Below are positions 1-7,924 of a stretch of DNA of 46,549 nt, piece after piece. Source of the stretch: an uncultured Opitutales bacterium. Its GTDB lineage: Bacteria > Verrucomicrobiota > Verrucomicrobiia > Opitutales > Intestinicryptomonadaceae. The first letter of the stretch is position 1, and each line of letters opens with the position of its first letter. The DNA lies in contig URJY01000014.1 in NCBI GenBank assembly GCA_900548275.1, positions 1-46,549 on the forward strand. Reading direction: 5' to 3'. The notes under the pieces are model-generated. The model was not told where the DNA came from and made no database searches. It saw only the letters and a program-made list of their open reading frames with translations. The position numbers were made by a program, and so were the translations under genes.

Positions 1-1
1 A

Positions 2-997
2 AAAACAAACCCCGCCGCAAAAAAACCTGCGGCGGCAAAAACCCCCGCCGACAAGGCGAAAAAACCCGAGAAAAAACAACCCGCCACCAAGCAGGCGGCG
101 GCAAAGAAACCCGTTGCGGCTAAAGCCGAAAAGGGCGCGAAAAAATCCGCGGCAAAGCCCGCCGTAAAAGCCGAAAAATCGGTTGCCGCGGCGGTCAAAG
201 AACCCGAAGTTCAACAGTCCAAGAAGGCTGTCCAACCGCAGCGCATTCCCGGATCTACGGGCGGTTCGAAAGGGCACTTGCGCCCCTCCCACAACATTTA
301 TTTTTCCATCGAAGACCTCGACGCGTACTTCGAAAAACGCGATTCGATGTCGGCGCAACCGAAAGCCGAAAAGGCGGCGGTGAAATCGAAAGCCGCGCAA
401 CCCGCCGCGGCAAAGCCCGTCCCGCAACAGGTCGTGCCCCGCAAGCCGCTTGCGGTCGCCACGGTCTTCGACATTCTCGGGCTCAACCCCGTCGTCGCGC
501 AGTCGCACGAAAAGCTCGAAGAGCAGGACGTTCCGCGCAAGTGGAAGAAGTACTACAAAATGCTCGTCGACCTCAGAAAACACCACTCGAGCGGCGTAAA
601 GGAACGCTCCGAGGAAGTGCTCAAGCGTTCGGCGAAAGACGACGCGGGCGACCTGTCTTCGTACGGGCAGCACCTTGCCGACGCGGGCAGCGAGAGCTTC
701 GAGCGCGATATGGCGTACAACCTCATCTCGAACCAGAAGGAGGTTCTTTCGGAAATCGAAGAGGCAATCAAGCGCATCAAAAACGGCACATACGGAATTT
801 GCGAAATAACGGGCAAACCCATCCCCGAATCGCGTCTGATGTCCATCCCCTACACGCGTTGCACGAAAGAGGGGCAGGAAATCAAGGAGCGTGAGGCGAA
901 GCGCATAAAGGACAGCCGCAGGGCGTCGATTTACGATATGGGCGATGCTTCGCAGTCGTCTTCGCAGTCGGACTCCGAGGAGGAGTCAGGTTCGTAG
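2..997 (+). CDS. DksA/TraR-like protein with long Lys/Ala/Pro-rich N-terminal tail (5' end outside window)
   Basis: The reading frame is open from base 2, so the start codon lies upstream of the window. The first ~95 codons are almost only Lys, Ala, Pro, Glu and Gln, like the basic tails of histone H1-type proteins. A helical region follows (codons ~180-260), then a TraR/DksA-type C-terminal segment with GTYGICEITGKPIP. DksA family members act on RNA polymerase through a coiled coil and a four-Cys zinc finger. Here only two of the four Cys remain (codons at 800-802 and 860-862; Thr and Glu replace the partners, and the spacing is one residue short), so zinc binding is doubtful. The end is acidic and Ser-rich. 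lspA starts 6 nt downstream, suggesting one transcript. The role could be transcriptional or nucleoid-associated; the tail favours nucleic-acid binding, which is inference. Confidence 0.8.
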   Translation, partial: KTNPAAKKPAAAKTPADKAKKPEKKQPATKQAAAKKPVAAKAEKGAKKSAAKPAVKAEKSVAAAVKEPEVQQSKKAVQPQRIPGSTGGSKGHLRPSHNIYFSIEDLDAYFEKRDSMSAQPKAEKAAVKSKAAQPAAAKPVPQQVVPRKPLAVATVFDILGLNPVVAQSHEKLEEQDVPRKWKKYYKMLVDLRKHHSSGVKERSEEVLKRSAKDDAGDLSSYGQHLADAGSESFERDMAYNLISNQKEVLSEIEEAIKRIKNGTYGICEITGKPIPESRLMSIPYTRCTKEGQEIKEREAKRIKDSRRASIYDMGDASQSSSQSDSEEESGS

Positions 998-1003
998 TCG
1001 GAT

Positions 1004-1552
1004 ATGGCACGTTCCCGCTCAAATGTCGTGCGCAGGGGCGACGTCGCAAAAGTGCCGTCGCGCGCATTTTTCGTGGCGGCGTTTCTTACGATTGTCGCCG
1101 ACCAAATCACAAAGTACGCTATAATCAAGAATATAGCGTGGTCGTACGGCAATCCGACCTACCATTTCAACGGCGAAAACAAGCCGATAGCGGTAATCGA
1201 CAACTTCCTGTACATCGTGCACATCACAAACGAGGGCGCGGCGTGGGGGATTTTGTCGGGGCAGACGTATCTGCTTGCGTCCATTGCGATAATCGCGCTT
1301 TTTGCGGTGTGGCTCTTCCGCCGAAGCTTGGGATTTTCGCATTTCTGGGGGCGCGTTGCGCTCGGAATATTTGCGGGCGGGGTCATCGGCAATCTGATTG
1401 ACCGCATGCGCTTCGGGCACGTTATCGACTTTATCGACGTGCATTTGCCGCTTGTAAACTACCGCTGGCCGGCGTTCAACGTCGCCGACTGCGGCATAAC
1501 CGTCGGCGTTGCAATTTACATAATCGCCGTCTTCTATTACGGCGACGATTGA
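1004..1552 (+). CDS. lspA: Lipoprotein signal peptidase (signal peptidase II)
   Basis: Inner-membrane aspartyl protease that cleaves the signal peptide of diacylglyceryl-modified prolipoproteins. The 182-aa protein shows all family blocks: DQITK (33-37), NEGAAWG (76-82), GGVIGNLIDR (125-134) and FNVADCGI (158-165). The two catalytic aspartates are expected at D133 and D162. Four hydrophobic segments match the usual topology. The N-terminal basic extension of ~18 residues is a little longer than usual. The ATG lies 6 nt after the stop of the DksA-like gene, so the two are probably cotranscribed. Several lipoproteins in this window (8829, 28614, 43383) would be its substrates. A hairpin terminator follows. 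Confidence 0.97.
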   Translation: MARSRSNVVRRGDVAKVPSRAFFVAAFLTIVADQITKYAIIKNIAWSYGNPTYHFNGENKPIAVIDNFLYIVHITNEGAAWGILSGQTYLLASIAIIALFAVWLFRRSLGFSHFWGRVALGIFAGGVIGNLIDRMRFGHVIDFIDVHLPLVNYRWPAFNVADCGITVGVAIYIIAVFYYGDD

Positions 1553-1595
1553 CATCGTTCGAATATCGCCATTTCGCAAAATTTGCGGACACAAA

Positions 1596-1630
1596 AAAAC
1601 GGCTTCGGGAAAATCCGAAGCCGTTTTCGT
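1596..1630. terminator. Bidirectional intrinsic terminator between lspA and tsf
   Basis: Thirteen-base-pair stem (1596-1608 with 1615-1627) around the loop GAAAAT. An A-run lies on the left and a T-run on the right, so it can serve the convergent lspA and tsf transcripts. Confidence 0.85.
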
Positions 1631-1647
1631 TTCTTTCGAAATTTCGA

Positions 1648-2238
1648 TTAGCCAATCTGGTAGCGCGTGAAACGCTTTACTTCGATTTTTTCGCCGATTG
1701 TGGCAACCTTGTGGGTAATCAAATCGCCGATAGTCATCTTGTCGTCCTTTACGAAAGGCTGTTCGAGCAGGCAAATTCCCGAGATGAACTTGTCGATTTT
1801 GCCGTCGACAATCTTCTGCTTGATAGCGTCGGGCTTTTTGTCTTCAGCCAGCTGCGCAAGGGCGATTTCGCGTTCCTTGGCAACGAGGTCTGCGGGAACT
1901 TCTTCGCGCGAGATGCAGATGGGAGCCGCCGCAGCGATGTGCATGCACAGGTCGCGCACGAAAGCCTTGAAGTCTTCGTTCTTTGCAACGAAGTCCGATT
2001 CGCAGGCAACTTCGATGAGCACGCCCACCTTGTTGTTCGAGTGGATGTACGCCGCGACCAAGCCTTGCGAAGCCGTTCTGCCCGCTTTCTTCGCCGCCGT
2101 TGCAACACCCTTCTTGCGGAGGATTTCGATTGCCTTTTCTTCGTTGCCTTCGGCTTCGGCGAGGGCTTTTTTGCAGTCCATCAGACCTGCGCCCGTTGTC
2201 GCGCGGAGGTCGCTTACCATTTTTGCAGTAATTTGCAT
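1648..2238 (-). CDS. tsf: Translation elongation factor Ts
   Basis: Nucleotide-exchange factor that regenerates EF-Tu-GTP in the cytoplasm. The 196-aa protein opens with a UBA-like domain containing LRATTGAGLMDCKKAL, followed by the core with CESDFVAKNEDF, the segment that contacts EF-Tu. At 196 residues this is the short form, like that of Thermus, and lacks the second core subdomain and extension of the 283-aa E. coli protein. It lies 21 nt downstream of rpsB, the classical rpsB-tsf operon. The ATG at 2236-2238 gives the expected MQITAKMVSDLR start. Confidence 0.97.
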   Translation of the reverse strand: MQITAKMVSDLRATTGAGLMDCKKALAEAEGNEEKAIEILRKKGVATAAKKAGRTASQGLVAAYIHSNNKVGVLIEVACESDFVAKNEDFKAFVRDLCMHIAAAAPICISREEVPADLVAKEREIALAQLAEDKKPDAIKQKIVDGKIDKFISGICLLEQPFVKDDKMTIGDLITHKVATIGEKIEVKRFTRYQIG

Positions 2239-2259
2239 AGCGATTAAACTTTGTTTGGG

Positions 2260-3051
<792 letters not shown>

Positions 3052-3361
3052 ATTTTTATTGCTCCGTATTTGCTTTTGCAAACCTGGGATATTATCAGAT
3101 TTGAGGTTGATTTTACCGACAACCGCACCGTGCGATTATCTGAAAGCGTTCCATAAAATATCATCGCTAACCCACGCGCAAGCAAATTCTTCAGGTTTTT
3201 CTTTCGGGGGTATTCGTTCTTTTTTGCGCAATTTTCATTCGCCGTTTGCGAAATTTTATAAAATTTTTGTCCGTCTTGGCGCGATTTTTTTTGCGCGTTG
3301 TCTTTTTCTTCGGTCTTTTACGCGCGCTTTTAAGTTTTGTATTTATTTGCTGATAAAAATG

Positions 3362-3390
3362 TTGACAACAAATCCCTCTTTGTTTTGTAT
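3362..3390 (+). promoter_or_regulatory. Sigma70-like promoter upstream of the small-RNA unit (distal)
   Basis: TTGACA at 3362-3367 and TTGTAT at 3385-3390 are separated by 17 nt. The -35 is perfect and the -10 matches 3 of 6. It points rightwards, away from rpsB, towards the candidate small RNA, and would start a transcript near 3398. Confidence 0.4.
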
Positions 3391-3438
3391 CGGCGGCGTT
3401 TGATACCCGAATTTGCAAACATACCCGATTTAAAAGCT

Positions 3439-3466
3439 TTGAGATTGTCCGTTTAAATGGTACAAT
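3439..3466 (+). promoter_or_regulatory. Sigma70-like promoter of the candidate small RNA (proximal)
   Basis: TTGAGA at 3439-3444 and TACAAT at 3461-3466, spacer 16 nt; each hexamer matches the consensus in 5 of 6 positions. Expected transcription start near 3473. No protein-coding frame follows on this strand before the terminator at 3596. Confidence 0.6.
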
Positions 3467-3472
3467 CGCTCC

Positions 3473-3625
3473 CGCAATCCGAAAAACCGCGCCCGATATC
3501 TCTTTGAAGGGTTTCGTTTTCTCGGCGGAATTTTCGGAAAGGCATTGAAAGATGTCTTTTCGGGAAAGAGTAGTAGAGTAGGTTAATAATAAAGGCGTCC
3601 TCGAAAGAGGACGTTCTTTTTTTTT
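3473..3625 (+). ncRNA. Candidate orphan small RNA of about 150 nt
   Basis: This stretch lies between a good promoter (3439-3466) and a strong intrinsic terminator (stem CGTCCTC/GAGGACG at 3596-3602/3607-3613, loop GAAA, then a run of T to 3625). No open frame of useful length with a ribosome-binding site is present, and the next gene is on the other strand. Internal pairing is possible: CCGAAAA at 3479-3485 with TTTTCGG at about 3533-3539, and TCTTT/AAAGA around 3555-3569. I do not recognise it as 6S RNA, tmRNA, SRP RNA, RNase P or a T-box. It is a prediction from promoter-terminator layout only. Confidence 0.45.
3596..3625 (+). terminator. Intrinsic terminator of the candidate small RNA
   Basis: Perfect 7-bp stem with a GAAA tetraloop followed by a T-run of at least nine residues. 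Confidence 0.85.
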
Positions 3626-3749
3626 AGGCTTGCGAGGTTGGGCGATATGGGCGTTTCGCTTTTTTGCCCGTCGATGACACGTATGTCAAATACGCTTACA
3701 TCGCCACCCAAAAACAAAGCCACGCTTCTCATCCCAATCTCGCAAGCCT
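3626..3749. repeat. Dispersed hairpin repeat, copy A
   Basis: The outer arm starting AGGCTTGCGAG pairs with the right end CTCGCAAGCCT. The inner part contains TGACACGTATGTC and TACGCTTACATCGCCAC, as in copies B and C. The outer arm differs from copies B and C, yet the opposite arm has changed to match. It starts directly after the T-run of the small-RNA terminator. The small GC hairpin seen at the right of copies B, C and D is absent here. Confidence 0.8.
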
Positions 3750-3817
3750 AAAGGGTTAGCGGAGAGACCGTGGGCGGGTTCGCTTTTTGTGTTGTCGTTA
3801 TCTTTATTTCGGTGCGC

Positions 3818-3847
3818 AAAAAAAGGCGGCAACAGGATGTCGCCGCC
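3818..3847 (-). terminator. Intrinsic terminator of the rph-redox gene pair
   Basis: On the minus strand a 10-bp stem (3838-3847 with 3825-3834, one G-T pair) closes a 3-nt loop and is followed by seven T (complement of 3818-3824). Confidence 0.85.
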
Positions 3848-3868
3848 GAGTGTGGGGTTGTTTTTATG

Positions 3869-4180
3869 TTATTTTTCGAGCAATGTTGCCGCGAATTTTA
3901 CGCAGTCTTGGCAGGGCGTCTTGAATTTTGTCTTGATTTCGAGGCATTTTGTCGAGCCTGCCAGTTTTTCAAAATTTTCTTTTGCCGCCTGACGGCGTTC
4001 TTCGGGCAGAACTTGCAGTGCGGCGTAGAGAGCCCCGCACATATTGTCGGGGGCGCGTCCGCCGCTGTTTGCCTTCATTTCGTCGAGTCTGTTTTCGTCG
4101 TCGCCGTATGCCGCCCAGATTGTCTGGGCGCACGAATACGGGTTGCGGAACGAGTCCAACGCCTGTTGCATTTTATCCAT
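3869..4180 (-). CDS. C_GCAxxG_C_C family redox-type protein
   Basis: A 103-aa protein with the spaced cysteines of the C_GCAxxG_C_C family: C in NPYSCAQTIWAAY, the core DNMCGALYAAL, then KCLEIK and PCQDCVKFA. The family is thought to be redox active, possibly with a bound metal or thiol pair; no precise function is established. The chosen ATG (4178-4180) overlaps the rph stop by 8 nt and has AGAGG about 12 nt upstream. This points to translational coupling with rph, though a functional link is not evident. The GCA of the family name is here CGA(L), a small departure. A strong terminator follows. Confidence 0.7.
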   Translation of the reverse strand: MDKMQQALDSFRNPYSCAQTIWAAYGDDENRLDEMKANSGGRAPDNMCGALYAALQVLPEERRQAAKENFEKLAGSTKCLEIKTKFKTPCQDCVKFAATLLEK

Positions 4181-4928
4181 TTTCAATGGCCTCTTGCTGA
4201 AGTTTTGCGATTTTCTGCGTGCCGATTTTCGCAAGCGAAAGGAATTGCGCAAGTTGGGTGTCGTCGAAGACCGCCTCTTCGCCGCTTGCCTGAATTTCGA
4301 CGAATTTCCCCGAGCCGGTCATAACGATGTTTGCGTCAACTTCGGCGTCTTTGTCTTCTTCGTAGGGAAGGTCGAGGACGGTTTTGCCGTCGCACACGCC
4401 CACGCTGATTGCAGCCACCGAGTCGCGGAACGGGTCTTCTGCGATGTCGCCCGAGTCGAGCAGTTTTTTGACGGCAAGTTTTGCGGCAACGTATGCGCCG
4501 CTAATCGACGCCGTGCGCGTGCCGCCGTCCGCCTGCAGTACGTCGCAGTCGAGCCAGATTGTGATTCCCGCGATTTTTTCGAGGTCGGCGACCGCGCGGA
4601 TTGAGCGTCCGATAAGCCGCTGTATTTCGACCGAGCGTCCGTCCACTTTGCCCGCCGACGAAGCGCGTTGCTTGCGCGAGAGTGTCGAGTAGGGCAGCAT
4701 GGAGTATTCCGCGCTAATCCAGCCTTTGGGCGGGGTGAGGGCGTTCATCCAAGCGGGGACGCGCTTTTCGGCGGTCGCCGCGCATATGACTTTTGTGTTG
4801 CCGAACGAAACGAGCACCGAGCCCGTGGCGTTGGGGGCGATTGACGTTTCGAATTTAATGGGGCGGGTTTGGTCGCAGGCTCTGCCGTCGGAGCGGGCGA
4901 ATTCCGATTTTTCAGTTTCGTTTTCCAT
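4173..4928 (-). CDS. rph: Ribonuclease PH
   Basis: Phosphorolytic 3'-5' exoribonuclease that trims tRNA 3' ends. The 251-aa sequence has the RNase PH blocks RSDGRACDQTRP, GWISAEYSMLPYST, EIQRLIGRSIRAV and DCDVLQADGGTRTASISGAY. Length is close to the usual ~240. The first ~12 residues (MENETEKSEFA) are an extra leader; the DNA encoding them resembles an AT-rich segment at 5119-5150, beyond repeat copy B. The ATG at 4926-4928 is the only good start before RSDGR. It is followed by, and overlaps, the C_GCAxxG gene. Confidence 0.96.
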   Translation of the reverse strand: MENETEKSEFARSDGRACDQTRPIKFETSIAPNATGSVLVSFGNTKVICAATAEKRVPAWMNALTPPKGWISAEYSMLPYSTLSRKQRASSAGKVDGRSVEIQRLIGRSIRAVADLEKIAGITIWLDCDVLQADGGTRTASISGAYVAAKLAVKKLLDSGDIAEDPFRDSVAAISVGVCDGKTVLDLPYEEDKDAEVDANIVMTGSGKFVEIQASGEEAVFDDTQLAQFLSLAKIGTQKIAKLQQEAIENG

Positions 4929-4962
4929 TGTTGTAAATAAGGTATGTTTCGAGTTTGTATTC

Positions 4963-5107
4963 GGGCTTGTGAAATCGGGCTTGATAGGGCGTTTCGGTTT
5001 TCGCCGTCAATGACACGTATGTCGAATACGCCTACATCGCCGTCGAACCCCAAAGCCACCCTCTGAAGCCCGATTTGACAAGCCTAAGCAGCGCGGCGAT
5101 GCCGCGC
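4963..5107. repeat. Dispersed hairpin repeat, copy B with GC tail hairpin
   Basis: The arms GGCTTGTGAAATCGGGCTT and its near-complement AAGCCCGATTTGACAAGCC (ending 5084) enclose TGACACGTATGTC. A second hairpin GCGCGGC-GAT-GCCGCGC (5091-5107) follows. It sits between the divergent rph and Bax-inhibitor genes, so it lies in both upstream regions. Confidence 0.85.
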
Positions 5108-5212
5108 GCGGAAAATTCGAATTCTAATTTTTCACTTTCATTTTCCATTGGTTTTCCGTTAATATTACGGCGTTTTTATTTCACAAGAATATTATTGAAA
5201 GGAATACTTTTT

Positions 5213-5917
5213 ATGGAAAGCAGGAATGTTTACGAATCTTCGTTTTTGAGCAATGCGCAGCGGTCGGCGTCGCGCGCGGCTTTTCTCAGGAAGACGTATC
5301 TGAATCTGGCGTTTGCAATTCTCGCCTTTGTCGGCATCGAGGGGCTTTTGATGCAGTGGCAGCCCGCGATAGAGCTTGCGCAGACGATGGTTTCGGGGCG
5401 CAACTGGCTTGTCGTGCTGCTTGCGTTTATGGGCATTTCGTGGTTGGCGAACACTTGGGCGTTGCAGCCCTCGTCGATAGGCAAACAGTATGCGGGGTTG
5501 TATCTCTATGTGTTTGCTGAAGCCGTCGTGTTTCTGCCGCTTCTGCTTTTGGCGAATGCGATTGCGCCCGACACAATCGGGCAGGCGGCGATTCTTACGC
5601 TTTCGCTTGTCGGCGGTTTGACGGCGGTCGTTTTTCTGACGGGCAAGGATTTCTCGTTCTTGGGGGCGTTTTTGTCGATCGGCTTTTTCGTGTCGCTGGG
5701 CGTGATAGTTTGCGCCCTTATTTTCGGCTGGCAGTTGGGCTTGTGGTTCTCGCTTGCGATGGCGGGGTTTGCGGCGGTCGCGGTGCTCTACCAGACGGGC
5801 GCGACGGTCTACCGCTATGACGAAAGCCAGTATGTGGCGGCGGCGTTGGGCTTGTTCGCCTCGATTGCGATGCTGTTCTGGTACATTTTGCAGATTCTGT
5901 TAAATAACAGGCGGTAG
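5213..5917 (+). CDS. Bax inhibitor-1 (BI-1/YccA) family membrane protein
   Basis: A 234-aa integral membrane protein with seven hydrophobic segments between residues ~25 and 230. The BI-1 pattern is clear: an N-terminal FLRKTYLNLAFAI segment, an inner GLTAVVFLTGKDFSFLGAFL and a final DESQYVAAALGLFASIAMLFWYILQ. Bacterial members (YbhL, YccA) are poorly understood; YccA modulates the FtsH protease, and others leak calcium or protons. The start at 5213 has AAAGGA 10 nt upstream and gives a normal N-terminus; longer in-frame starts run into repeat B and are not supported. The gene stands alone and is closed by the terminator at 6006. Confidence 0.92.
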   Translation: MESRNVYESSFLSNAQRSASRAAFLRKTYLNLAFAILAFVGIEGLLMQWQPAIELAQTMVSGRNWLVVLLAFMGISWLANTWALQPSSIGKQYAGLYLYVFAEAVVFLPLLLLANAIAPDTIGQAAILTLSLVGGLTAVVFLTGKDFSFLGAFLSIGFFVSLGVIVCALIFGWQLGLWFSLAMAGFAAVAVLYQTGATVYRYDESQYVAAALGLFASIAMLFWYILQILLNNRR

Positions 5918-6005
5918 AAAATTAAGTTTTTCCGCAACGCGTCGATAGAAGAACTGTAGCGGAAAAATTTCCCCAAGGCGCAAGCCGACAGTAGTGATAG
6001 TAGGC

Positions 6006-6042
6006 GACATCCCGAACCGAACGGTTCGGGATGTCTCTGTTT
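6006..6042 (+). terminator. Intrinsic terminator after the Bax inhibitor gene
   Basis: Perfect 13-bp stem (6006-6018 with 6023-6035) around GAAC, followed by TCTGTTTT. Confidence 0.8.
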
Positions 6043-6086
6043 TGATGGGGGTATTTCGGCAATCGGGAATTGTTCCGATAATATTC

Positions 6087-6122
6087 TTGACAAAAACGTA
6101 CGCAATCGCGTACGGTGATAAT
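6087..6122 (+). promoter_or_regulatory. Operator palindrome and promoter region of the toxin-antitoxin pair
   Basis: A perfect inverted repeat CGTACGC-AATC-GCGTACG (6097-6114) lies between TTGACA (6087-6092) and GATAAT (6117-6122). The spacing of these two hexamers is 24 nt, too long for a standard sigma70 pair, so the exact promoter is uncertain. The palindrome is where an autoregulating YefM-type antitoxin would be expected to bind. Confidence 0.6.
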
Positions 6123-6139
6123 CGAAAGAAAGGATTACT

Positions 6140-6382
6140 ATGACCGCAATATCTTCTACCTTTGCAAGGAAAAGGCTCTACTCGCTTATCGACGAGGTTG
6201 CCGAAACCTCCACGCCCGTCGTAATTACGGGCAAGCGCGCAAACGCCGTTATGGTGTCCGAATCCGACTGGAACGCCATACAGGAGACGCTGTATCTTAA
6301 CTCGATAAAGGGGATGGGCGAATCCATCAAAAAGGGTATGAAAACGCCGATTTCCAAATGCTCCAAAAAGCTTAGTTGGTAG
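6140..6382 (+). CDS. Phd/YefM family antitoxin
   Basis: An 80-aa protein with the YefM fold signature: MTAISSTFARKRLYSLIDEV, then STPVVITGKRANAVMVSESDW. Antitoxins of this family bind DNA through the N-terminal domain and neutralise the toxin with the C-terminal tail. AAAGGA precedes the ATG at 6140. The stop is followed after 2 nt by the toxin ATG. The palindrome at 6097-6114 fits autorepression. C-terminal residues (SKCSKKLSW) are basic rather than the common acidic tail, an oddity. Confidence 0.92.
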   Translation: MTAISSTFARKRLYSLIDEVAETSTPVVITGKRANAVMVSESDWNAIQETLYLNSIKGMGESIKKGMKTPISKCSKKLSW

Positions 6383-6384
6383 CA

Positions 6385-6645
6385 ATGTTCGAGTTGGTTT
6401 ACACCGCGCAAGCCCGAAAGGACGCAAAAAAGATTGCCTCGAGCGGGTTGAAGGAAAAAGCGCAAAATCTGCTTGCGATTTTGGGGGTTAACCCGTTCCA
6501 AAATCCGCCCCCGTTCGAAGCGTTGGTGGGCGATTTGACGGGCGCGTATTCCCGACGGATAAATATCCAACACCGCCTTGTTTATCAGGTTTACGCCGAA
6601 GAAAAAGTTGTGAAAGTCCTCAGAATGTGGACTCACTGCGGGTAA
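6385..6645 (+). CDS. Txe/YoeB family mRNA interferase toxin
   Basis: An 86-aa RelE-superfamily toxin that would cut mRNA on the ribosome. YoeB features are visible: MFELVYTAQARKDAKKI, NPPPFEALVGDLTGAYSRRI, QHRLVYQV and the C-terminal KVLRMWTHC. The family usually ends in a catalytic His-Tyr pair (H-Y); here it reads THCG, so the terminal Tyr is missing or replaced. I chose the ATG at 6385 rather than the upstream TTG at 6376, which overlaps the antitoxin. No clear ribosome-binding site is present, consistent with coupling to the antitoxin. Confidence 0.92.
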   Translation: MFELVYTAQARKDAKKIASSGLKEKAQNLLAILGVNPFQNPPPFEALVGDLTGAYSRRINIQHRLVYQVYAEEKVVKVLRMWTHCG

Positions 6646-6695
6646 TTTTTACGCTCCGCCGTCTTGTATTTTTCATACGACAGACAGGGCTTTTT

Positions 6696-6726
6696 CGCGA
6701 CGGAGAGAGTGGTCGCGTTTTTTTGT
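6696..6726 (+). terminator. Intrinsic terminator after the toxin-antitoxin pair
   Basis: Stem CGCGAC (6696-6701) with GTCGCG (6712-6717), a 10-nt loop, then a T-run. Confidence 0.7.
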
Positions 6727-6809
6727 CTTCAAAAACGGCGGTATATCGGCAAAAGAAAAGGGTTTGCCCGCAAAACGGAACAAACCCGAAATTTTCGTTG
6801 TCGCCTTGG

Positions 6810-7451
6810 TTAATCCCTGTTCGGGGGCGGCGGGGGGAAGGGGCGCGAGAGCATTCTTTTCATCATATCCTTTACTTCGGGGTCTTTGATTAGCTCTTCG
6901 CGTTCGGCGTCGTTGAGCACTCCGTCGCCGTCCTTGTCGTATTTTTTGACGAGGTTGGCTCGGCGTTGGCGCGCCTCTTCGAACATCGCCTTGCGCTCTT
7001 CGGCATTGAGTTTGCCGTCGCCGTCTTTGTCGAACTTGGCGAGCACCTCTTTGGGCAGTTTGAAGTGGCGGCGCGGGCCCATTCGGCGTCGTTGTTCGTC
7101 GAACATCTTGCGCTGCTCTTCGAGAAATTCCGCCATTTCGGTTTTGTCGAGCTTGCCGTCGCCGTCTTTGTCGAAGCGCTTCATTACGTCTTCGACGTGT
7201 TTGCGGCGCAGGTCCTCCAAGTCGGCGACTTTGTCTTTCATCGCCTCTATTGCGGCCTTGCGTTCTTCGGCGTCGAGCCTGCCGTCGCCGTTTTTGTCGA
7301 AACGCTTCATCAGCTGTATTCTCGTTTCGGGGTCAAGCTTCGAGAACGCACCGACCTCTCTTTCGCCCCTCGGCTTTTCGGGGGCGTTTTGCGCGGCGGC
7401 AAAGTTTGCCGCACAGAGGGCGATTATCGGGAGTATCAAAAATTTCTTCAT
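6810..7451 (-). CDS. Secreted four-EF-hand calcium-binding protein
   Basis: A 213-aa protein with a signal peptide (MKKFLILPIIALCAANFAAA, cleavage after about residue 20). It has four canonical 12-residue EF-hand loops at 52-63, 94-105, 141-152 and 172-183, each beginning DKDGDG or DKNGDG and ending in Glu. All calcium ligands are present. Loops are separated by charged Arg/Lys/Glu helices, and the protein ends in a Pro-rich tail (PFPPPPP). Such EF-hand proteins are common and expanded in Planctomycetes and Verrucomicrobia; the function here is unknown. It is convergent with the toxin and divergent from 7568. GAAAGG lies upstream of the ATG. Confidence 0.9.
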   Translation of the reverse strand: MKKFLILPIIALCAANFAAAQNAPEKPRGEREVGAFSKLDPETRIQLMKRFDKNGDGRLDAEERKAAIEAMKDKVADLEDLRRKHVEDVMKRFDKDGDGKLDKTEMAEFLEEQRKMFDEQRRRMGPRRHFKLPKEVLAKFDKDGDGKLNAEERKAMFEEARQRRANLVKKYDKDGDGVLNDAEREELIKDPEVKDMMKRMLSRPFPPPPPNRD

Positions 7452-7567
7452 CTTCGTTTGCCTTTCACCGAGTTAAAACGCGCGCCGTCTTCAAAAGTTT
7501 CGAACGATATATTTTGTTTGAAAAAAAACGGCAAAGCGCGTAAATCTCGGGGTCTAACTTAAAAATT

Positions 7568-7924
7568 ATGTATCAGGTTACGTTCAGCGACCAGAGTATG
7601 TCGGAGCTAAACAAGCTCGACAAGCTCTCGCAACTCGAAATCATCGAATCGTTCGGGGCTTTGACATCCGAGCAGCTCGAGGGCGGGTTGCCCGAGATAG
7701 GCAAAATCCACAGGGGTTCGAAAGTCTACTACAGGCTGAGAACGGGAGACTACCGCATATACTTCGAACTGCTCGAGGACACCCAGACCCTACACGCCCA
7801 CTATATTTTGCACCAGCATACGCTTGCCGATTTCGTCTTCCGCTTCAAGCTTCCCTTCAAGGAGGAAACCATGTTCGAGCAGGAGGACAACTTCTGGCGT
7901 TATTTGGAATCGTTAAAAAAATGA
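7568..7924 (+). CDS. RelE/ParE-fold protein coupled to pssA
   Basis: A 118-aa protein resembling the RelE superfamily: an N-terminal VTFSDQSMSELNKLDKLSQ helix pair, then the strand signature SKVYYRLRTGDYRIYFEL. No antitoxin gene is adjacent. Its stop overlaps the pssA start by 4 nt (ATGA at 7921-7924), so expression is tied to a housekeeping lipid gene. The C-terminus (ADFVFRFKLPFKEETMF and on) is longer than in typical RelE. It may be a domesticated toxin fold with a regulatory or structural role; that is inference. It may alternatively be a toxin whose antitoxin is encoded elsewhere. Confidence 0.65.
   Translation: MYQVTFSDQSMSELNKLDKLSQLEIIESFGALTSEQLEGGLPEIGKIHRGSKVYYRLRTGDYRIYFELLEDTQTLHAHYILHQHTLADFVFRFKLPFKEETMFEQEDNFWRYLESLKK

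Noticed and set aside
3473..3625. Known RNA class (T-box, 6S, SRP, tmRNA) for the small-RNA unit
   Set aside because: None of the signature sequences of these classes was found; kept only as an unnamed candidate.
3770..4324. 184-codon plus-strand frame opposite the C_GCAxxG gene and rph
   Set aside because: Shadow of two minus-strand genes and their terminator.
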